DNA from: CAZLNV01 sp964561095
GTDB taxonomy: Bacteria; Bacillota_I; Bacilli_A; RF39; UBA660
Assembly (NCBI GenBank): GCA_964561095.1
Contig: CAZLNV010000019.1
Location: 1 to 17,222, forward strand
DNA length: 17,222 nucleotides
Reading direction: 5' to 3'
The position numbers and the translations under genes were made by a program. Under the pieces are notes generated by a model. It saw nothing but the letters and a program-made list of their open reading frames with translations, had not been told where the DNA came from and did not search any database. Below, one piece after another: positions 6,019-13,813 of the stretch; position 1 is the stretch's first letter; every line of letters begins with the position of its first letter.

Positions 6019-6047
6019 ATTTTATAATATTTTAGAACTTTTTGCAA
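6019..6047 (-). promoter_or_regulatory. Promoter of tRNA-Ile/tRNA-Glu(UUC)
   Basis: Minus-strand TTGCAA (6042-6047), 17 nt, TAAAAT (6019-6024); about 21 nt before the tRNA-Ile 5' end. Confidence 0.6.
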
Positions 6048-6065
6048 CTATTTTTGATATAATTG

Positions 6066-6093
6066 TTGAAAAAATAAAAAAATATTGTATACT
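6066..6093 (+). promoter_or_regulatory. Promoter of the DUF5684-like gene
   Basis: TTGAAA (6066-6071), 16 nt, TATACT (6088-6093), followed by GGAGG at 6107 and ATG at 6116. Confidence 0.65.
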
Positions 6094-6115
6094 TAATATA
6101 GTAGATGGAGGATAT

Positions 6116-6676
6116 ATGTTAACAACAAGTTCAAATTTTTTAAATATATTAATAGCAATTTTTATATATAGTTGGATAGTAAGCATAATTTTTGGACTAG
6201 TAATATCAATATCTTATCCTATATTTAAAAAAACTGATAACGAAGATCCTGGAGCTTTTGTTCCTATATATAATTTGTTTTTATTATGCAAATTAAATGG
6301 GTATAGTGAAAAATATGGTTTGCTATTTTTAATACCGGGAGTGAATCTTATTATGATGATGTTAATGGCTTTTAAACTTAAAGATATATTCAAAACAGAT
6401 GGACTCTTTAGTATAGGATTGTTATTTTTACCCGAAGTCTTTATACCTGTTCTTGCTTATGGCAATTATGGTGAAGAGAAAGAGGAAAAAGAAGAAAATA
6501 CAAATGTAGCACAAGAAGAACCTGTTGATATTGATGTTGATAGTATATTTAAAACTCCTTCACAAGTGCGTGAATTGGAAAGTAAACCTTATAGAGCTAA
6601 AAAAGTGCAAGTTAATGAAAAATTTATTAACAGTGCTCCAGCTGAAGCAGAAAAAATTGAAAAGGTTGAAAAATAG
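6116..6676 (+). CDS. DUF5684-like membrane protein
   Basis: 186 residues from ATG 6116, preceded by GGAGG (6107-6111). Three to four hydrophobic segments (about 9-33, 49-57, 67-85, 97-115) contain the recognisable pattern DPGAFVPIYNLFLLCKLNGYSEKYG, LLFLIPGVNLIMM, KLKDIFKTDGLFSIGLLFLP and FIPVLAYGNY. This is the IPxYN...IPxVN...FGK...LLPxxFxPxLxxG layout of the small DUF5684-type integral membrane family. The C-terminal third (about 120-186) is a charged, Glu/Lys-rich cytosolic tail. Function is unknown. An open frame back to 6008 crosses the promoter and is not used. A terminator follows directly. Confidence 0.8.
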   Translation: MLTTSSNFLNILIAIFIYSWIVSIIFGLVISISYPIFKKTDNEDPGAFVPIYNLFLLCKLNGYSEKYGLLFLIPGVNLIMMMLMAFKLKDIFKTDGLFSIGLLFLPEVFIPVLAYGNYGEEKEEKEENTNVAQEEPVDIDVDSIFKTPSQVRELESKPYRAKKVQVNEKFINSAPAEAEKIEKVEK

Positions 6677-6683
6677 AGATTAT

Positions 6684-6708
6684 AAAAGACTTTTAAGTCT
6701 TTTTTTTT
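6684..6708 (+). terminator. Terminator of the DUF5684-like gene
   Basis: AAAAGACT paired with AGTCTTTT around a short loop, followed by a run of T to 6708. The next promoter begins within 5 nt. Confidence 0.85.
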
Positions 6709-6710
6709 CG

Positions 6711-6719
6711 TGTTATAAT
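6711..6719 (+). promoter_or_regulatory. Extended -10 promoter of parE-parC
   Basis: TGT-TATAAT (TG at 6711-6712, hexamer 6714-6719). The -35 position falls on the terminator stem and is poor (TTTTAA), so the extended -10 probably carries the promoter. The ATG is only 20 nt past the -10. Confidence 0.7.
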
Positions 6720-6739
6720 TATATAGTGAGGGTAGATAT

Positions 6740-8650
6740 ATGGCAGAATATAATGAAAAATCAATTAAAATATTGGAAGGTTTAGAGGCAGTTCGTAAAA
6801 GACCAGGAATGTACATTGGAAGTACTGATAAAAAAGGACTTCATCACTTAGTATGGGAAATTGTAAATAATAGTATAGATGAAGTAATGAATGGTTATGG
6901 AAATAAAATAATTGTTACATTACACAAAGATGGAAGTGTTTCAGTTGCCGATGAAGGAAGAGGTGTTCCTACAGGTAAACACGAAAGCGGCAAAAGTACT
7001 CCTGAAGTAATTTATACTATCCTTCATTCTGGTGGCAAATTTGAAAGTGGAGGATATAAGGTAAGCGGTGGACTTCACGGAGTTGGTTCCTCTGTTGTTA
7101 ATGCTTTATCTAAATGGATGAAAGTAACTATATTAAGGGATAACAAAATATCAGAAATAACATTTAAAAATGGTGGTAAAGTTGATAGTCCTTTAAAAGT
7201 TATTGGTACAACTAAAAAAACAGGGACTACTGTAAGATTCATGCCAGATGATGAAATATTTTCTACCATTAAGTTTAGCTACACAACGATATGTGAAAGA
7301 ATGCAAGAAAATGCATTTTTAACTAACACCTTAACCGTTGAGGTGATAGATGAAGAAGATGAAAAAGATACTATATTTCATTATGATAATGGTTTAATAT
7401 CATTTGTTGAATATATAAATGATGGCAAAAATCCAATACATAAAGTAATTGATATTCATGGTGAAAAAAATGGGATTATAGTGGATGTAGCTATGCAATA
7501 TACTGAAAGCTATAATGAGAATATATTATCATTCGTTAATAATGTAAAAACATCTGATGGTGGTAGTCATGAAGTCGGCTTTAAAACAGGGTTAACAAAA
7601 GTATTTAATGATTATGTTAAATCAAATAATTTATTAAAAGGAAAAGATGCAAGTTTAGAAGGAAATGATGTAAGAGAAGGGTTAACCGCAGTAGTTAGTT
7701 TAAAAATTCCGGAAGATTTACTTCAATTTGAAGGTCAAACTAAAAACAAACTTGGAACTCCAATAGCTAAAAGTGTTGTAGAAAGTTTGGTATATGAAAA
7801 GTTAAGTTACTTTTTAGAAGAGAATAAGGAAAGTGCATCTAAGATAACAGATAAAGCTTTAAAGAGTAAAATTGCTCGCGAGGCGGCTAGAAAAGCAAGA
7901 GCTGAAGCAAGAGCTGGCAAAGGCAAAAAAGGTATTGAAAAGGTATTATTAGGAAAACTTACTCCTGCCGGTAGCAAAGATTATAAAAAGAATGAATTGT
8001 TTTTAGTAGAAGGAAACTCTGCTGGAGGAACTGCAAAAAGTGGAAGGGATAAAACACATCAAGCAATATTACCTTTAAGGGGTAAAGTTATTAATAGTGA
8101 GAAAACTTCACTTACAGAATTACTAAAAAATGAAGAAATAAAAATGATTATACATGCAATTGGGGCTGGATTTGGTCCGGAGTTTTCGGTTGAAGATTCA
8201 AATTATGGAAAAGTAATAATAATGACCGATGCCGATGATGATGGTGCTCATATTCAAATACTTCTTTTAACATTTTTTTATCGTTATATGAAACCATTAA
8301 TAGAAAATGGAATGCTTTATATAGCAAGACCACCATTATATTTAGTTAAGTATGGTAAAGATCACAGATATTTTGATTCAAATGAAGAATTGAACGAGTT
8401 TAAAAACAATTTTAAGGGTGCTTTTTCTATTCAAAGATATAAAGGTTTAGGTGAAATGAATGCGGATCAATTATGGGAAACTACAATGGATCCATTTAAT
8501 AGAAGTATAGTTAGAGTTTCAATTGAAGATGCCCATTTAACTGAAAAAAGAGTAAGTGTTTTAATGGGAGATGCAGTTGAACCACGTAAAGAATGGATAG
8601 AAGAAAATGTTGATTTTTCATTAGAAGACGACTTTAGGAGGTATGAATAA
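6740..8650 (+). CDS. parE: DNA topoisomerase IV subunit B
   Basis: 636 residues; the ATPase subunit of the type II topoisomerase that separates daughter chromosomes. GHKL ATPase: EIVNNSIDE (Glu40, Asn44), DEGRGVP (71-77), GGLHGVGSSVVNALS (110-124). Transducer: NNVKTSDGGSHEVGFKTGL (267-285) and QTKNKLG. TOPRIM: VEGNSAGG (423-430), MTDADDDGAHIQ (495-506), QRYKGLGEMN (565-574). The ParE-type GAHIQ and LPLRGKVINSEK and the partner parC favour ParE over GyrB. Two usually conserved Asp are Asn here: Asn43 in EIVNN and Asn426 in EGNSAGG. SD GAGGGT lies 7 nt before ATG. The stop overlaps the parC start (TAATG). Confidence 0.94.
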   Translation: MAEYNEKSIKILEGLEAVRKRPGMYIGSTDKKGLHHLVWEIVNNSIDEVMNGYGNKIIVTLHKDGSVSVADEGRGVPTGKHESGKSTPEVIYTILHSGGKFESGGYKVSGGLHGVGSSVVNALSKWMKVTILRDNKISEITFKNGGKVDSPLKVIGTTKKTGTTVRFMPDDEIFSTIKFSYTTICERMQENAFLTNTLTVEVIDEEDEKDTIFHYDNGLISFVEYINDGKNPIHKVIDIHGEKNGIIVDVAMQYTESYNENILSFVNNVKTSDGGSHEVGFKTGLTKVFNDYVKSNNLLKGKDASLEGNDVREGLTAVVSLKIPEDLLQFEGQTKNKLGTPIAKSVVESLVYEKLSYFLEENKESASKITDKALKSKIAREAARKARAEARAGKGKKGIEKVLLGKLTPAGSKDYKKNELFLVEGNSAGGTAKSGRDKTHQAILPLRGKVINSEKTSLTELLKNEEIKMIIHAIGAGFGPEFSVEDSNYGKVIIMTDADDDGAHIQILLLTFFYRYMKPLIENGMLYIARPPLYLVKYGKDHRYFDSNEELNEFKNNFKGAFSIQRYKGLGEMNADQLWETTMDPFNRSIVRVSIEDAHLTEKRVSVLMGDAVEPRKEWIEENVDFSLEDDFRRYE

Positions 8651-11181
8651 TGGCAAAAAAAGAAGAAAAAACATTAATTGAAAAAATATTTGATTATTCT
8701 CTAGAAGAAATAATGGGCGATAGATTTGGAAGATATTCAAAATATATTATTCAAGATAGAGCACTACCGGATGTTAGAGATGGTTTAAAGCCAGTTCAAA
8801 GAAGAATATTATTTTCTATGTATAAAGACAAAAACACATATGATAAGCCTACTAGAAAGTCAGCTAAAGCAGTTGGTAATGTAATGGGACAATATCATCC
8901 GCATGGAGACTCAAGCATTTATGACGCGATGGTTCGTATGAGTCAAAATTGGAAACAAAGAGAAATATTAATTGATATGCAAGGAAATAATGGTTCAATT
9001 GATGGAGATGGTCCTGCCGCAATGCGTTATACAGAAGCAAGGCTTTCAAAAATAAGTAATGTATTACTTAAGGATATTGATAAATGTACTGTTTTGATGG
9101 CGCCAACTTTTGATGATGAAGCTTTAGAACCAACTGTTTTACCAGCTCATTTTCCTCATTTGCTTGTAAATGGAGCAAATGGAATATCAGCGGGTTATGC
9201 TACAAATATACCGCCGCATAATTTGGGTGAAGTAATTGATGCTACAATTAAAAGAATCGATAGTCCGAATTCTAGAATTGAAACAATAATGGAATGTATT
9301 AAAGGCCCAGATTTTCCAACTGGTGGAACAGTAGAAGGAAAAGAAGGTTTACTTTCTTCTTATAAAACAGGTAAAGGTAAAGTAGTTGTTAAATCTAAAT
9401 ATGAATTTATAAAAGAAAAAGGTATGGAAAAAATAGTTATACATGAAATTCCATATGATACTTTAAAATGTAATATTATAAGAAAAATTGAAGAGATAAG
9501 AATTGATAAAAAGATTGATGGTATTATTGAAGTTAGAGATGAATCTGATAAAAACAATAATTTGAGAATAGTAATTGATTTAAAAAAAGATTCAAATAAA
9601 GATTTAATAATTAATTATTTACTTAAAAATACCGACATGCAAATAAATTACAATTTCAATATGGTGGCTATTGTAAACAGAAGACCTAAAACTTTAGGAA
9701 TTTTGGAAATTCTTGATGCTTTTATTGCACATAAAAAAGAAGTTGTCTTAAAAAGAACAAGATTTGATCTTGAACATGCTGAAGCCAGAATACATATTTT
9801 AGAAGGTTTTATAAAAGCCCTTGATATATTAGATGAAATTATAAAAACAATTAGAAAAAGTAAAAATAAATCGGATTCAATTGAAAATTTAATGAATGAG
9901 TACAAATTTACTAAACTTCAAGCCGAAGCAATAGTAAATATGCAATTATATAAATTAACTAATACTGATGTTACTGATTTGAAAGAAGAGCATTCTAATT
10001 TACTTATATTAATTGATGAATTAAAGAGTATTTTAGAAAGTGAAGAAAAACTTAAAAGTGTAATGAAAAATGAACTTAAAGAAATAAAGCATGAGTATGC
10101 TACTCCTAGAATTACTCAAATTAAGGACGAAGTAAGTGAAATAATAATAGATGAAACAGATTTAGTTTCTAAAGAAGATTTTATTGTATCAGTGTCAAAA
10201 AGTGGATATATAAAGAAAATATCATTAAAATCATATACTGCTTCTACTAATGAAATTCCTGGTGTAAAAGAAGGGGATTACATTGAAGGTTTATATAAGT
10301 TAAACAATTTAGATACATTAATATTATTCACTAGCAAAGGAAACTATTTATATTTACCAGTTAGAAATATAAATGAATTTAAATATAAAGATATAGGCAG
10401 TCATATAAATAATATAATTAATGTTAGTGAAGAAGAGCATATTATTAAGAGCATGGCTGTTACAAAAACAGATGATTTTATTGTAACAGCATTTACTAAA
10501 CTTGGTATGACTAAAAGAATGAGTATTAAAGATTTTGAAGTCACAAGATATTCTAAACCTGTAATGATGTTTAAACTTAAAAATAATGATGAGTTAATAA
10601 GTGTATCTAGAATTAGTGAAGAAGAAGTTTTATTAATTACTAAATGTGGAATGTCTTTAAAATACAAAACTTCAGAAATTCCTCTTTTGGGGCTTAAGAC
10701 TAGTGGAGTTAAATCAATTAAACTTGGTAGTGAAGACTATGTGATTAATGCCTTTATAATAAATCCTAATAAAGAGTTTGTTACTATATTTACAGATAAA
10801 AACACATCTAAAAGAGTGAAAATAAGTGATATTAATTTAATTTCAAGAGCTAAAAAAGGAATCAAAATAATAAATAGTCCTAAATCTAAAAAATATAACA
10901 TTATTAATGCTTTTAATTCTTCGTCTAAAACAATTTTTGGTATATTAAGAGAAGATATTGCTTATATTAAATCAAGTGATATAAATATAATGGATACTAA
11001 AAGTGTTGGAAGTGTAATTTCAAAAAAAGAAATAAATAGCATATTTTTATTATCAACTCTTAAAGTTATTAAAAAAGAAGTTGAGATAAAAGAAGAAATT
11101 ATTGAAGAAGTAAAAAAAGAAGTAACTCCTAAAGAAAAGAAATTGACAATGAGTGATTTCTTTGATGAATTTAAATTATAG
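8650..11181 (+). CDS. parC: DNA topoisomerase IV subunit A
   Basis: 843 residues; the DNA breakage-reunion subunit of topoisomerase IV. DRFGRYSKYIIQDRALPDV, GLKPVQRRILFSMY and HPHGDSSIYDAMVRMSQ lead to AAMRYTEARLS with catalytic Tyr127 and its neighbour Arg126. The quinolone-determining positions are unmodified, Ser88 and Asp92 (equivalent to E. coli GyrA 83 and 87). A coiled-coil region (about 370-485) precedes the beta-pinwheel C-terminal domain, which lacks a canonical GyrA box; the closest stretch is SRAKKGIK. A Lys/Glu-rich tail (about 805-843) ends the protein. SD AGGAGG (8636-8641) lies inside the parE end, 8 nt before ATG. Co-transcribed with parE and two small genes. Confidence 0.95.
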   Translation: MAKKEEKTLIEKIFDYSLEEIMGDRFGRYSKYIIQDRALPDVRDGLKPVQRRILFSMYKDKNTYDKPTRKSAKAVGNVMGQYHPHGDSSIYDAMVRMSQNWKQREILIDMQGNNGSIDGDGPAAMRYTEARLSKISNVLLKDIDKCTVLMAPTFDDEALEPTVLPAHFPHLLVNGANGISAGYATNIPPHNLGEVIDATIKRIDSPNSRIETIMECIKGPDFPTGGTVEGKEGLLSSYKTGKGKVVVKSKYEFIKEKGMEKIVIHEIPYDTLKCNIIRKIEEIRIDKKIDGIIEVRDESDKNNNLRIVIDLKKDSNKDLIINYLLKNTDMQINYNFNMVAIVNRRPKTLGILEILDAFIAHKKEVVLKRTRFDLEHAEARIHILEGFIKALDILDEIIKTIRKSKNKSDSIENLMNEYKFTKLQAEAIVNMQLYKLTNTDVTDLKEEHSNLLILIDELKSILESEEKLKSVMKNELKEIKHEYATPRITQIKDEVSEIIIDETDLVSKEDFIVSVSKSGYIKKISLKSYTASTNEIPGVKEGDYIEGLYKLNNLDTLILFTSKGNYLYLPVRNINEFKYKDIGSHINNIINVSEEEHIIKSMAVTKTDDFIVTAFTKLGMTKRMSIKDFEVTRYSKPVMMFKLKNNDELISVSRISEEEVLLITKCGMSLKYKTSEIPLLGLKTSGVKSIKLGSEDYVINAFIINPNKEFVTIFTDKNTSKRVKISDINLISRAKKGIKIINSPKSKKYNIINAFNSSSKTIFGILREDIAYIKSSDINIMDTKSVGSVISKKEINSIFLLSTLKVIKKEVEIKEEIIEEVKKEVTPKEKKLTMSDFFDEFKL

Positions 11182-11212
11182 AAAAGCATAAAATATCATA
11201 GGTGAAATATCT

Positions 11213-11578
11213 ATGAAAGATAAAGAAGAGTTTAAAATATTTATAAATAAAAATCCTTCTTTTGCTACTTATGTAAAAAGTGGTAAAACTTCATGGCAAA
11301 AGTTATACGAATTATATACTTTGTATGATGAAGATTCAAAAGTATGGGATGAATATAAAAAAGAGGAAGTAGTGGAAAAAGCAGCTTCTTCTTTATCTTT
11401 AGCAAGTATAATTAATAGTTTGAAAGGAATAAATCTTGACAGTTTTCAAAATAATTTATCAAGCATACAAAAAGCAGTAGGCTTTTTGGAAGAATTTACT
11501 AGAAAAGAAGACAAAAAAGATAGTACAACAAAGTCAAAATTAAAAGATGAAAATATTGATAGATTTTATAGTGATTAA
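11213..11578 (+). CDS. ylbD: YlbD-like protein
   Basis: 121 residues. The N-terminus EEFKIFINKNPSFATYVKSGKTSWQKLYELYTLYDED matches the pattern of B. subtilis YlbD (KFIQFIQKHPKL...VRSGKxTWQxxYExxxLxGE), listed as a putative spore coat family. The middle (SLSLASIINSLKGINLDSFQNNLSSIQKAVGFLEEF) is helical; the C-terminus is charged and ends DRFYSD. SD AGGTGA lies before ATG and parC ends 31 nt upstream. The following gene is YlbE-like, as in Bacillus, which supports both calls. Nothing in this window shows that the host makes spores, so the coat role should not be carried over. Confidence 0.72.
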   Translation: MKDKEEFKIFINKNPSFATYVKSGKTSWQKLYELYTLYDEDSKVWDEYKKEEVVEKAASSLSLASIINSLKGINLDSFQNNLSSIQKAVGFLEEFTRKEDKKDSTTKSKLKDENIDRFYSD

Positions 11579-11803
11579 ATGAGATTTGAAATTCAATTAA
11601 AATTAAAAGAGAATCCTCTATATATAAAGTTTATTAGAGAAAATTCCCAGTGGTATAAGATACTTAATAGAAACCCCGAAATGTTTAATAAAATGATTGA
11701 TGAAATGAAAGAAAAATATAAATTAAGAACTACAGATAAAATAAATAATGTTGTTGATAGTGTAGATTTAATTACTAAATTTATTAAGGTAGTAAATGAA
11801 TAG
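11579..11803 (+). CDS. ylbE: YlbE-like protein
   Basis: 74 residues. IKFIRENSQWYKILNRNPEMFNKMIDEMKEKYK matches the YlbE family core (FIREQPxWYRxLxRNP...). The rest is a helix (DKINNVVDSVDLITKFIKVV). ATG follows directly on the ylbD stop (TAAATG), with no SD of its own, so translation probably depends on ylbD ribosomes. Function is unknown in any organism known to me. Last gene of parE-parC-ylbD-ylbE. Confidence 0.75.
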   Translation: MRFEIQLKLKENPLYIKFIRENSQWYKILNRNPEMFNKMIDEMKEKYKLRTTDKINNVVDSVDLITKFIKVVNE

Positions 11804-11829
11804 AGTAGAATTATCTACTCTGTTTTTTT
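11802..11829 (+). terminator. Terminator of parE-parC-ylbD-ylbE
   Basis: AGAGTAGA, loop ATTA, TCTACTCT, then G and seven T (11823-11829). It starts inside the ylbE stop codon, and its loop holds the stop codon of the convergent gene. In the opposite direction it lacks a T tract. Confidence 0.88.
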
Positions 11830-12758
11830 AGTTGCAATGTCCTATGTTCATTCATTTGTTTATATTGTGACTCTAGTAAAGAACTATATGAATAAAAATC
11901 TTCACTTTTTTCATTAGGAAATTCTGCATAAAAATCATTTAGTGTTTTAGAAAAATTGAAATATTCTTCTCTCCCACAAATTTCTAAAATTTCATTTTTA
12001 TTTAATGAAAAACGAGTACTAGTTAATTCTTTTCTTTGACTATTATAAAAATTTTCTATAAAAGGTAGTAGGAAATCGTAGCTTGAACTGTAAGAATCAA
12101 AAGGATAACATTTATCTAAAAAATTTCCACCATTTTTTTTGAATATTTGGTAAATCTTTTTTGTTTCTATTTCAGTTGTTGCTTCTTCTAAAAATATATC
12201 GGAGTAAAAATCTTCGGGTGCAACAAGTCCCCATTTTTCTATAATTTTTTCATCAGCTATTCCTAATAATTGTGAAGTAATAGAATGAATTGCTTCGTGA
12301 ATTAAGCATCCATCATTTGAAAAAAATAGTGGAATAAAAACAAATCTTTTATATTTATCATCTTCAAATATTGCCTTCATACAAACAAAATTTTTGTAGA
12401 AAATCGCATTAAAAGTTTCTAATGCTTCTTTACTATACTTTCCGTTTTCATCAGATGAATATATAATTCTATTTATTGTACCACTATGCATTTTTCTTAT
12501 AGAATTTTTTATAGTTTCAAGTTTTTTTTGTAAAATTTTTAGTTCTTTTTTTTCTGTTTCACTTTTTGTTTTAGTAGCTTTTAAATATTTATTAAAGTGT
12601 TCATAAATATAAAAAATAAAATCTGTATTATTAAATCTATCAGTAATTATTTCTCTATACTCTTCGCCATAATATTCAATTAATGACTCTAAAAGTATAG
12701 ATTTATTTTGTAAAAATCCTGTTTTTATTTCATTTTTATACTTATCTAATATATTCAT
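11811..12758 (-). CDS. Zincin-like protein with HEAIH motif, unknown role
   Basis: 315 residues from ATG 12758. The first half (to about 95) is helical and charged, without signal peptide or membrane segment. FVFIPLFFSNDGCLIHEAIHSITSQLLG carries HExxH at residues 154-158, with a second acidic motif EEATTE at 191-196, about 33 residues on. This is the HExxH...E layout of gluzincin-type metallopeptidases. The C-terminal part is Phe/Tyr-rich with no known family. It could be a cytosolic peptidase or an inactive relative. Start choice: GGGGGAG is 3 nt before ATG 12758; the longer frame begins with TTG at 12770 inside that site. Third gene of a minus-strand cassette; 15 nt separate it from the gene upstream. 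Confidence 0.72.
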   Translation of the reverse strand: MNILDKYKNEIKTGFLQNKSILLESLIEYYGEEYREIITDRFNNTDFIFYIYEHFNKYLKATKTKSETEKKELKILQKKLETIKNSIRKMHSGTINRIIYSSDENGKYSKEALETFNAIFYKNFVCMKAIFEDDKYKRFVFIPLFFSNDGCLIHEAIHSITSQLLGIADEKIIEKWGLVAPEDFYSDIFLEEATTEIETKKIYQIFKKNGGNFLDKCYPFDSYSSSYDFLLPFIENFYNSQRKELTSTRFSLNKNEILEICGREEYFNFSKTLNDFYAEFPNEKSEDFYSYSSLLESQYKQMNEHRTLQLKKQSR

Positions 12759-12773
12759 GAACTCCCCCAATGA

Positions 12774-13211
12774 CTATAGATATTTTTGTAAAATGCCCAC
12801 TGATTCTTGCTGAAACTTTAACAATTTATTTAAAAGCTTAATAGTACTTTTTTCAGCTTTACCTCTATAATCTTCCATTTTACGTTTACTTTCAATTATA
12901 CCCATAGTATAACCCCTAATTAAAATATCTGCAATATTTGAATCGGAATTGTCTTCATCTATTTCTGTTATCATAGCTGAGTTGGCAGCAATGGATGTTA
13001 TTAGATTAGCACCTATTTTTTTGATGCCATCTTTTTCTAATATTTTTTTAGTATTTTCATAAATGCATTCATATTCTTTTAACTCACTACTTATATCTTT
13101 CTTTATCTTGTTGTCTTTTTTCTTTAAAATATTTAAAAGTTTTGTTAAACTTTTAACACCCATATCTGATGTTTTATAGATATGTAATAATAATTCATTA
13201 TTTGATTCCAT
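12774..13211 (-). CDS. Helical-bundle protein, unknown function
   Basis: 145 residues from ATG 13211. It is almost entirely helical by composition: LLLHIYKTSDMGVKSLTKLL, then a Lys-rich helix, NLITSIAANSAMITEID, SNIADILIRGYTMGIIES and STIKLLNKLLKFQQESVGILQKYL. The four-helix layout recalls ferritin-like or DUF2383-type proteins of Bacillota, which lack known function; no iron-binding ExxH pair is seen. Start: GGTGAG is 3 nt before ATG 13211, while upstream in-frame ATG 13220 has no SD. A tandem pair of near-palindromes lies just upstream. Confidence 0.7.
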   Translation of the reverse strand: MESNNELLLHIYKTSDMGVKSLTKLLNILKKKDNKIKKDISSELKEYECIYENTKKILEKDGIKKIGANLITSIAANSAMITEIDEDNSDSNIADILIRGYTMGIIESKRKMEDYRGKAEKSTIKLLNKLLKFQQESVGILQKYL

Positions 13212-13223
13212 TTTCTCACCCAT

Positions 13224-13252
13224 TAATAGTATTATCAAAATAATAGTATTAT
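13224..13252. repeat. Tandem 12-bp near-palindromes, possible operator
   Basis: TAATAGTATTAT occurs at 13224-13235 and again at 13241-13252, 17 bp start to start. Each copy is TAATA-G-TATTA plus T, a self-complementary half-site pair. They abut the SD of the 13211 gene on the minus strand. A nearby inverted repeat (TAATAAAT/ATTTATTA, 13259-13280) has no T tract. Confidence 0.5.
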
Positions 13253-13270
13253 TGTTGGTAATAAATGGAA

Positions 13271-13723
13271 TTATTTATTATATTTTAATGATAAAACTCT
13301 TTCTTGAGTTTTTACATCTTCTAAAATCAGATTTTTTAGCTCATCATTTGATTGCCTATGATAGTTTAAAAAAGCTTGTAAAAATTTTAAATATGGTTTT
13401 GAGTTCATCTTTGCTACTTTTGTAAATTCATTAAATATAGATAAATAGCTTACGCGACCCCAATCCATCCTTATAGTGCCAGGATAATTTGAAAATAATT
13501 TTTCTTTATAAACATAAATCATACTTGGATCTGTTAAAAAAACATTATCTCTATGCACTATTTGACTTTGAAAAGAACATACTCGATAATAACCTTTTAT
13601 ACTACTTATTATTATACATGGTCTTCCACGATATTCACCGTGTTTATCTTTAATAATTTCACCATCACGGTTTTGATATTCTAAACCTTTGACAATAATA
13701 ATATTTCCATTATTGTGTAACAT
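13271..13723 (-). CDS. Unknown protein, possible PemK/MazF-like barrel
   Basis: 150 residues. GNIIIVKGLEY near the N-terminus, then GEYRGRPCIIISSIKGYYRVCSF, recall the GDIV...G.RP.VVIS strands of PemK/MazF-type barrels. The match is short and would need a profile search. The second half (about 90-150) is helical with NEFTKVAKMNSKPYLKFLQAFLNYH. No antitoxin-like gene precedes it; the gene upstream is divergent lepA. ATG 13723 has an almost perfect SD, AAAGGAGGT, 7 nt upstream. First gene of the minus cassette with its own strong promoter. Confidence 0.65.
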   Translation of the reverse strand: MLHNNGNIIIVKGLEYQNRDGEIIKDKHGEYRGRPCIIISSIKGYYRVCSFQSQIVHRDNVFLTDPSMIYVYKEKLFSNYPGTIRMDWGRVSYLSIFNEFTKVAKMNSKPYLKFLQAFLNYHRQSNDELKNLILEDVKTQERVLSLKYNK

Positions 13724-13753
13724 ACGGGTTACCTCCTTTAATAATTGTGCATT

Positions 13754-13782
13754 ATTATAACAATTTTCTATTTAAATTTCAA
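13754..13782 (-). promoter_or_regulatory. Promoter of the minus-strand cassette
   Basis: Minus-strand TTGAAA (13777-13782), 17 nt, TATAAT (13754-13759) with TGT before the hexamer, so both -35 and extended -10 are good. Start predicted near 13747. Confidence 0.82.
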
Positions 13783-13799
13783 GGTTTTATTGATATAAT
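13771..13799 (+). promoter_or_regulatory. lepA promoter
   Basis: TTTAAA (13771-13776), 17 nt, extended -10 TGA-TATAAT (13791-13799). The ATG is only 14 nt beyond the -10, giving a 5' end about 8 nt before the start. Its -35 abuts that of the divergent promoter. Confidence 0.72.
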
Positions 13800-13813
13800 A
13801 GGAAAGTGATTTT

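Noticed and set aside
6008..6115. Longer version of the DUF5684-like protein
   Set aside because: It crosses the -35 and -10; GGAGG precedes ATG 6116 and the family pattern begins after it.
8148..8336. His-rich minus-strand frame
   Set aside because: It is the shadow of the parE stretch encoding MTDADDDGAH; the His run is the complement of Asp codons.
6740..11181. gyrB-gyrA instead of parE-parC
   Set aside because: GAHIQ and LPLRGKVINSEK in the B subunit and the lack of a canonical GyrA box in the A subunit favour topoisomerase IV.
12759..12770. TTG start at 12770 for the HExxH gene
   Set aside because: The codons lie within the GGGGGAG ribosome site of ATG 12758; it would add only four residues. 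Not excluded outright.
13271..13723. PemK/MazF toxin-antitoxin pair
   Set aside because: Only a short strand pattern resembles PemK, and no small antitoxin gene precedes it. Kept as a possible fold, not as a TA call.
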